From the NCBI GenBank assembly GCA_019247135.1, contig JAFAPL010000220.1, positions 1 through 9,389 on the forward strand: a stretch of 9,389 nucleotides of DNA, written 5' to 3'. Positions 5,131 to 9,389 of this stretch are shown here, piece by piece (positions within the stretch are counted from its first letter, which is position 1; each line of letters begins with the position of its first letter). The notes under the pieces are model-generated. The model worked only from the letters and a program-made list of their open reading frames with translations. It did no database searches and was not told where the DNA came from. The position numbers were made by a program, and so were the translations under genes. The stretch is from Chloroflexota bacterium. Its GTDB lineage: Bacteria > Chloroflexota > UBA6077 > CF-72.

Positions 5131-6549
5131 CGGCAACATGCGGCCCGGGATCCCGGCGTCCGACGGGGCCTCGCCAACCCGCCTGGCACCCATGCTCACG
5201 TAGAAGGCTTCGGCAAACGGATCCGACAGGATCGACATGCGCCGCCAGCCATGCTTGCGCGCGACCTTGACCGCGTGCACGAACAGCTGACGGCCAAAGC
5301 CGTTACGTTTCTCGGAGGGTTCGATGAACAGGTCAGCGAGATCGACCTGGTCATTGCCCAGCGGTGTGAGTCCGACCAGGCCGACGACTCGTCCGTTGAT
5401 TTCCAGCACGAAAAACAGCTCGCGCTCGATGCGCTCCGGCGTAATTTTCAGCACACGCGCGCACGCTTCCATGAATTCGGCGTCATACCCCCACGACGCT
5501 TTGGAGCGGAGTGCAAGCTGCGTCAGCTGATCCGCTTCGTCGGCGCGAGCCGCGCGAATCTGGTTGCAGCCGGGCGCGGTGTCATGCTGACTCCACACCG
5601 TCTCCGGTCGGGCCTGGAGCAGGTAGATCTCGCGCCCGGGCCCGATCGCCCACTCCAGGTCTTGCGGTCGACCCGCGGCCTGCTCCATGTGTTTGCCGAG
5701 TTTCGCGAGCGCCCGGACCTCCTCGTCCGTCACACATGGTTGGGTCTGCTGGATCTTTGGTAGCGGCTCGAGCCGCGTCCCTTGCGTGTCTGGAGAGAAT
5801 CGATACGCAACGTGCTTCGGGCCGATAGAACGCGAGCGAATTTCCAGGCTGACTTTGTCGACGCAATAACGATCCGGAGTCACTTCTCCGTTGACTACCG
5901 CCGCGCCGAGTCCGTACGCGGCCTCTATCGTCATCGCGGACCGGTCGCCGCTGACTGGATCGATGGTGAGCATCACTCCGGCCGCTTCAGCGGGCACCAT
6001 CCTTTGCACCACGACCGCCATCGCAGCATCGTGCAGCATCCTCCGGTGCGCCCGATACGCGATCGCTTGCGGGCTGAACAAACTGCTCCAGCAGCGCACC
6101 ACGTGCGCGAGCACCTCGCGTCCGCCCAGCAACCACAGGTACGTCTCCTGCTGTCCAGCAAACGAAGCATCGGCCAGGTCTTCGGCAGTCGCACTGGATC
6201 GCACAGCCATCGGTTGGGTCGTGCCACCGCTGAGACGTTCGTGCGCTTTCAGCACCTCTCCTTGTAATTCGGGTGACGCCGTACTGCTTTCGAACAAGTG
6301 GTGAATTTCTTCGGAAATGCGTTGCTGCGACTCGACATTGGTGGCATCGCGCAGCAAGGTCTGGATGGACTCCAGGATGTGATTGCGCTGAACGTGCTCA
6401 CGATAGGCGGTTGTGGTGACGGCGAAACCAGGCGGCACGGGCAGCCCTTCGCGCAAGAGCGAGCCGAGTCCAGTGGCTTTGCCGCCGACCAGATCGGCGC
6501 AGTCGCCGCTGCAGTCCTCCAGCCACACGATGTGCGACGAGTCAGGCAT
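5107..6549 (-). CDS. Fusion of PEP-synthase-type ATP-binding domain (PPDK_N) with a C-terminal GNAT acetyltransferase
   Basis: This is a 480-residue two-domain protein. Residues 1-318 match the N-terminal ATP/pyruvate-binding half of PEP synthase, pyruvate phosphate dikinase and rifampicin phosphotransferase. Motifs are LVGGKATGLGSLL (20-32), VPPGFAVTT (38-46), the nucleotide loop AVRSSATAEDLADASFAGQQ (115-134), VVVQRMV (179-185), DLEWAI (297-302) and LLQARPET (310-317). The phosphohistidine swivel domain (TGGxxSH-like) and the PEP-binding barrel that normally follow are absent. After a short linker there is a full GNAT domain (331-478) with acetyl-CoA loop EKRNGFGRQL (413-422) and a closing FYVSMGARRVGE. 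No frameshift or stop separates the two parts. It follows the MetE-like gene on the same strand with 45 nt between, where minus-strand TAAACT (6578-6573) could be an internal promoter and GGAG a weak RBS. Both domain calls are firm; the joint function is unknown. Confidence 0.85.
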   Translation of the reverse strand: MPDSSHIVWLEDCSGDCADLVGGKATGLGSLLREGLPVPPGFAVTTTAYREHVQRNHILESIQTLLRDATNVESQQRISEEIHHLFESSTASPELQGEVLKAHERLSGGTTQPMAVRSSATAEDLADASFAGQQETYLWLLGGREVLAHVVRCWSSLFSPQAIAYRAHRRMLHDAAMAVVVQRMVPAEAAGVMLTIDPVSGDRSAMTIEAAYGLGAAVVNGEVTPDRYCVDKVSLEIRSRSIGPKHVAYRFSPDTQGTRLEPLPKIQQTQPCVTDEEVRALAKLGKHMEQAAGRPQDLEWAIGPGREIYLLQARPETVWSQHDTAPGCNQIRAARADEADQLTQLALRSKASWGYDAEFMEACARVLKITPERIERELFFVLEINGRVVGLVGLTPLGNDQVDLADLFIEPSEKRNGFGRQLFVHAVKVARKHGWRRMSILSDPFAEAFYVSMGARRVGEAPSDAGIPGRMLPLMALDLG

Positions 6550-6594
6550 CGTACGCGCGTGCTCCAGCGGGCAGTTTACGTCCGCCGCCTTTCA

Positions 6595-7740
6595 TCAACC
6601 TGGTCCCCATAGACGCTCGCTCGCGATTCTGGCGCCCTCTGAGAGCGCCTGGAACTTGGCCCAGACAACTTTCGGATCAATCTCTGGCGAAAACGTCGCC
6701 GTTGACGAGAAACCGCAATCCGCGCCGGCGATGACGTTCTCCCGCCCCACCAGCCGTCCGTACGTCGCGAGCAAGTCTGCAATCAGCTGCGGGTGCTCCA
6801 CGATATTCGTCGCGTGCGAGATCATGCCAGGAATCAGCAGCTTGTCGTCGGGTAGCTTCACATCTTCCCAGACGTGCCACTCGTGCTGATGTCTCGGATT
6901 GACGGCCTCGAACGAAATCGCCTGCGCGTGAATCTGGAACAACAGGTCGGTCAGATCCTGCAGAGGCACGTCGTGGATGCGCGGGCCCTCGTTGATGCCG
7001 TAGCACGTGTGATAGCGAATGCGATCCTCCGGAATCCCACGTAGCGCATGATTCAGGATGTCGACGTGCCCGCGCGGCCCGAGCCCGAACGGGTCATCGT
7101 AGTACAGCGCCGTCAGCATCGGGTCGTCGATCTGCAGGATGAAACCGGCCTCCACAATGGCCAGATATTCCTGCCGCATCGCCTCGGCCATGGCCACGAG
7201 AAAGTCTTCGCCTGACGCGTAAAACTGGTTGCGGCCGATGGCGCGCGGCGCGATCGCTGGCATGAACGCCTCTACGACCTGGACGTCGCCGAGCGCAGCG
7301 CGAAGGTTTGCGATGTCGGCCTGGACCGCCGCCTCGCCCGTGTAGGTGATCGGGCCGGTGCAGACCAGCGGTGGATTGCGCACCATCGTTTCGGCTTTAC
7401 CGCCCAGATACTGCTTGTAGTACTCGGGGAACTGCTCCAGCTCCTCGCGGGCTACAGCGCGCTCGGAAACGCCGTTCTCGTCGATCTCGAGACCGCTCAG
7501 CCGCTCCTGGACGTAGCCGTAGAAACCGGCTTTGCTCTGTTCGCCGTCCGAGACGACATCGATGCCGCACCCCGCCTGTCGCCTGACCACGTCGGCCACC
7601 GCCTGGCGGGCCAGGCCTGCGAACGCCTCCTCGTCGTAGGCCCTGCCCTGGACCTGAGCTTTCATGAGCTCGAGCAGTGGATGAGGGCGGGCCAGGCTGC
7701 CGACGTGGGTCGTCAGGATGCGGTCGGTGCTGCGCTGCAT
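6595..7740 (-). CDS. MetE-like (cobalamin-independent methionine synthase C-terminal-type) zinc methyltransferase
   Basis: This 381-residue protein has the single catalytic TIM barrel of the MetE family (COG0620), in which a zinc ion activates a thiol for methyl or alkyl transfer. Seen are the N-terminal TTHVGSLARP (10-19), the substrate segment SDGEQ (64-68), and the zinc ligands in the family pattern: His244 and Cys246 (YHTCYG), Glu278 (SFEAVN) and Cys342 (ADCGFSS). The first barrel of classical MetE (about 750 residues) is missing, so it belongs with the short core-MetE or alkyl-thiol transferase groups. The methyl donor and acceptor cannot be deduced. ATG 7740 is chosen because it directly precedes the conserved TTHVGS block; a longer frame to 7806 enters repeat DNA. 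CACAAT, ending 8 nt upstream, is a possible -10. It leads the fusion gene downstream on the same strand. Confidence 0.88.
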   Translation of the reverse strand: MQRSTDRILTTHVGSLARPHPLLELMKAQVQGRAYDEEAFAGLARQAVADVVRRQAGCGIDVVSDGEQSKAGFYGYVQERLSGLEIDENGVSERAVAREELEQFPEYYKQYLGGKAETMVRNPPLVCTGPITYTGEAAVQADIANLRAALGDVQVVEAFMPAIAPRAIGRNQFYASGEDFLVAMAEAMRQEYLAIVEAGFILQIDDPMLTALYYDDPFGLGPRGHVDILNHALRGIPEDRIRYHTCYGINEGPRIHDVPLQDLTDLLFQIHAQAISFEAVNPRHQHEWHVWEDVKLPDDKLLIPGMISHATNIVEHPQLIADLLATYGRLVGRENVIAGADCGFSSTATFSPEIDPKVVWAKFQALSEGARIASERLWGPG

Positions 7741-7787
7741 GGCGCGCCATTGTGGCAGCCGCGCGGCGGTTCGCGCGTGCGCGCGCG

Positions 7788-7922
7788 CGGGCCCACCAGC
7801 CCCCACCCGCCGCCCTCGTCAGCGTAAGCCGAAAGCGTCGCGCAGACCGTCACGTAGGGCGTAACGGGGAGCGTCACGCGGCGACGAGGCGTCACGTGAG
7901 GCGTCACGTAGGGCGTCACGTG
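7788..7922 (+). repeat. Dispersed intergenic element, copy 2 (G4 motif plus 12-bp repeats)
   Basis: This copy has the same order and orientation as copy 1 at 959: CGGGCCCACCA, C-rich block, CCCTCGTCAGCGTAAGC, then an array of about seven 12-bp units around GCGTCAC. Between units there is a short CGACG interruption near 7881-7885, and the last three units are GCGTCACGTGAG, GCGTCACGTAGG and GCGTCACGTGAA. It is longer than copy 1 by about three units. It fills most of the divergent gap between the MetE-like gene (start 7740) and the HAF-type gene (start 8022). No ORF here looks real. Confidence 0.85.
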
Positions 7923-7927
7923 AAGCA

Positions 7928-7954
7928 TTGACGTCGTTTTGTGGGGGTTAGCTC
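7928..7954 (+). promoter_or_regulatory. Possible promoter of the HAF-repeat gene
   Basis: TTGACG (7928-7933), directly after the last 12-bp repeat unit, resembles a -35 box. TTAGCT/TAGCTC (7948-7954) could be the -10, but the spacer of 14-15 bp is shorter than usual. This would leave a leader of about 60 nt, consistent with a gene that uses a Shine-Dalgarno site. Confidence 0.3.
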
Positions 7955-8006
7955 CCTGTTTCAGCGGTTTTTCGGGGCTCAGACTGACGCCATCTTCCAA
8001 CACACG

Positions 8007-8012
8007 AAGGAG
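8007..8012 (+). promoter_or_regulatory. Strong Shine-Dalgarno AAGGAG deciding a GTG start
   Basis: AAGGAG lies 9 nt before the GTG at 8022. It fixes the start of the HAF-type gene at 8022 rather than at an upstream in-frame GTG (7941). It is the only strong ribosome binding site in the window. Confidence 0.8.
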
Positions 8013-8021
8013 ACAACTCCA

Positions 8022-8963
8022 GTGAACAGGTCCCGTATCGCCGCAACGTTCAGCAGCCTCGTCCTCGCCGCGGGCGTCCTTGCCACCGCAACGGGCAGCG
8101 CCTCTGCCGCGGAACTCAACAGGGCCGACTACACCCTTCAGCCAGTTTCATTCCAGACTGACCAGCGCTTCACGCAGCTTCTCGGCATCAACGACCACAA
8201 GGTGATCGCTGGCTATCACGGCGACGAAAACACCGAAATGACGCCCAACAAGGGTTTCACCCTGCGTCTGCCGAACAACTTCACCGACGAGAATTTTCCC
8301 AACTCCGCGCAGACCCAGGTGGTCGGCATCAACAACGACGAGACGACGGTCGGTTTCTACATCGACACAGCCGGCCAGACACATGGATTCCAGAAGGCCA
8401 GGGACAAGGACGCCGTGAACGTGGACCTGCCTGGCACGACGTTCAACCAACTGCTGGGAATCAACAACAAAGATCAGGCAGCCGGGTACTTCCAGGACGC
8501 ACCCGGTCTGCAGCACGCGTACGTGCACGAGAAGAATGGCGACTTCCTAGTGCTGAGCCTGCCCATGCCGAGCAGCCAGGCGACCGGCATCAATGACAGC
8601 GGCGACATCGTCGGCTTCGAGCAGACGTCGCCCCAGGCGACCACCGCGGAGGGCTACATCATCAAGGATGGCAAGCTGACGATCCTCAAGGCGCCCGGCT
8701 CGACTTTCACCCAGGCACTCGGCGTCAATGACAAAGACGAGGTCGTCGGGACCTTCAACGACGCCAACGGTGTCGCGCATGGCTTCCTCTGGCACGACGG
8801 CAAGTTCGAACAGATCGACATGCGCGGTGCACAGGCCACGACGATCAATGGCTTGAACAAGGATGGCCGCATCGTTGGATTCTTCATGGACCAGGCCGGC
8901 AACACCGTGGGTCTGGTCGGCGAACGCGGCGACAAGCAATCGGACCGCGACGAGCACAGCTAA
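8022..8963 (+). CDS. Secreted HAF-type repeat protein (six repeats)
   Basis: This 313-residue exported protein has a classic signal peptide (MNRSR, hydrophobic 7-24, cleavage near SASA-AE at 29-30). The mature part is six tandem repeats of about 43-47 residues, each opening with a GIN-like motif: GINDHKVIAGYH (55), GINNDETTVGFYID (102), GINNKDQAAGYFQ (146), GINDSGDIVGFEQ (189), GVNDKDEVVGTFND (234) and GLNKDGRIVGFFMD (277). Each is followed by D.AG..HGF and a PG..FTQ-like segment. This matches the extracellular HAF-repeat family, whose spacing suggests a six-bladed beta-propeller. No catalytic residues or membrane anchor are seen, and the C-terminus is short and charged. Function is unknown; binding outside the cell is plausible. 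The strong ribosome binding site and strong terminator suggest a well-expressed single-gene transcript. Lys/Asn/Gln content is higher than in the neighbours, as usual for such repeats. Confidence 0.85.
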   Translation: MNRSRIAATFSSLVLAAGVLATATGSASAAELNRADYTLQPVSFQTDQRFTQLLGINDHKVIAGYHGDENTEMTPNKGFTLRLPNNFTDENFPNSAQTQVVGINNDETTVGFYIDTAGQTHGFQKARDKDAVNVDLPGTTFNQLLGINNKDQAAGYFQDAPGLQHAYVHEKNGDFLVLSLPMPSSQATGINDSGDIVGFEQTSPQATTAEGYIIKDGKLTILKAPGSTFTQALGVNDKDEVVGTFNDANGVAHGFLWHDGKFEQIDMRGAQATTINGLNKDGRIVGFFMDQAGNTVGLVGERGDKQSDRDEHS

Positions 8964-8979
8964 GCCCCACGTCGCGCGT

Positions 8980-9008
8980 ACAGGGCCCCCAAACAGGGGG
9001 CCCTGTTT
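8980..9008 (+). terminator. Strong hairpin terminator after the HAF-repeat gene
   Basis: ACAGGGCCCCC (8980-8990) and GGGGGCCCTGT (8996-9006) form a perfect 11-bp stem with the 5-nt loop AAACA, followed by only a short T-run (TTTGCGTT). The hairpin starts 17 nt after the stop codon. The weak T-tract is typical of high-GC genomes, and the site separates this gene from the next one. Confidence 0.8.
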
Positions 9009-9074
9009 GCGTTCCAGAACTCGCGGATAAATTTCCAGCGACCAGCGTCGGCCGGTACAGTAGCGATTCGCCTG

Positions 9075-9389
9075 ATGGACACCTACCGTCCAATCGCAGA
9101 CTACGCCTTGATCAGTGATTGCCACTCGGCCGCGCTCGTCTCGCGCGACGGCTCGGTCGATTGGTGCTGTTTCGAACGCTTCGATGCGCGTCCGGTCTTC
9201 GCCCGCCTGATCGACTGGTCGCGCGGTGGGCACTTTCTGATTCGTCCCGGTCAGCCGTACAAGGCCACACGCCGCTATCTACCAGGCACCAACGTGCTCG
9301 AGACCCGCTTCGAGACGGACTCGGGCGTACTGGTCCTCACCGACTGTCTGGCCGTACACGAGAGCTCGGAGCCGAGCGAGGCCGAGGCA
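9075..9389 (+). CDS. GH15-type glucoamylase/trehalase-like protein, N-terminal part, cut by window edge
   Basis: These are the first 105 residues of a cytoplasmic-looking glycoside hydrolase family 15 enzyme (glucoamylase, glucodextranase or trehalase group; whole proteins are about 600 residues). The N-terminal trehalase-like beta domain is clear: YRPIADYALISDCHSAALVSRDGSVDW (4-30), ERFDARPVFARL (34-45), GGHFLIRP (51-58), RYLPGTNVLETRFETDSG (67-84) and VLVLTDCL (85-92). The catalytic (alpha/alpha)6 barrel lies beyond the window, so the substrate (alpha-glucans or trehalose) cannot be judged. The start at ATG 9075 immediately precedes the conserved block. There is no Shine-Dalgarno; TACAGT (9056-9061) ends 13 nt upstream and is a possible -10. 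It is separated from the preceding gene by a strong terminator, so it is transcribed on its own. Confidence 0.9.
   Translation, partial: MDTYRPIADYALISDCHSAALVSRDGSVDWCCFERFDARPVFARLIDWSRGGHFLIRPGQPYKATRRYLPGTNVLETRFETDSGVLVLTDCLAVHESSEPSEAEA

Noticed and set aside
5145..5156. Perfect 12-bp palindrome CCGGGATCCCGG just past the GNAT stop, as a bidirectional terminator
   Set aside because: It has no loop and no T-run and lies inside the coding sequence of the converging gene (GIPGR codons), so chance in GC-rich coding DNA explains it.
7713..8003. Minus-strand ORF with a VTPYVTPHVT-type repeated peptide
   Set aside because: The 12-bp repeat keeps every frame open, no ribosome site or family match is seen, and the matching frame at 994-1371 overlaps a real gene.
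8547..9233. Minus-strand ORF of 228 codons across the end of the HAF gene and start of the GH15 gene
   Set aside because: It crosses a strong terminator and two genes with clear protein families; the reading is an antisense artefact.

Overview
The window is GC-rich bacterial DNA (roughly two thirds G+C by eye) with tightly packed genes. Two pairs of neighbouring genes run tail to tail and overlap by a few bases. Several genes lack a Shine-Dalgarno sequence and instead carry a TANNNT-like -10 hexamer 5-7 nt before the start codon, which suggests leaderless transcripts. That trait, the Ig-like secreted protein with 'GWWY' repeats, the HAF-type repeat protein and the GH15 enzyme with an N-terminal trehalase-like domain suggest a high-GC Chloroflexota-type or actinobacterium-like soil organism. 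This placement is inference. There is no rRNA, tRNA, CRISPR array, transposase or phage gene, so this looks like ordinary chromosome.

Layout. 1-947: a divergent pair, the start of a DHA2 drug exporter (minus, cut by the window edge) and an HxlR-type repressor (plus). They share a control region with two matching 17-bp operator-like palindromes and a 9-bp tandem repeat. 959-1050: copy 1 of a dispersed intergenic element (G-quadruplex motif plus 12-bp repeats). 1069-2164: a PPOX/F420-type flavin or deazaflavin enzyme and a secreted protein of unknown function. 2148-4291 (minus): a two-gene unit, an exported protein with two Ig-like domains followed 2 nt later by an EntS-like MFS transporter. 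4363-5130 (plus): a GNAT acetyltransferase. 5107-7740 (minus): a stand-alone catalytic-domain MetE-like zinc methyltransferase followed by an unusual fusion of a PEP-synthase ATP-binding domain to a GNAT domain. 7788-7922: copy 2 of the dispersed element. 8022-8963: a secreted six-repeat HAF-type protein with a strong ribosome binding site and a strong hairpin terminator. 9075 to the end: the start of a GH15 glucoamylase/trehalase-like enzyme.

How the genes fit together. The clearest functional unit is repressor plus exporter at the left end, probably a drug- or electrophile-inducible efflux switch. A second exporter, two acetyltransferase domains and a phosphotransferase-type ATP domain lie further right, so small-molecule detoxification is a plausible but unproven theme. 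The most novel items are the PPDK_N-GNAT fusion and the paired G4/12-bp repeat element. No complete, clearly new multi-gene system could be demonstrated.
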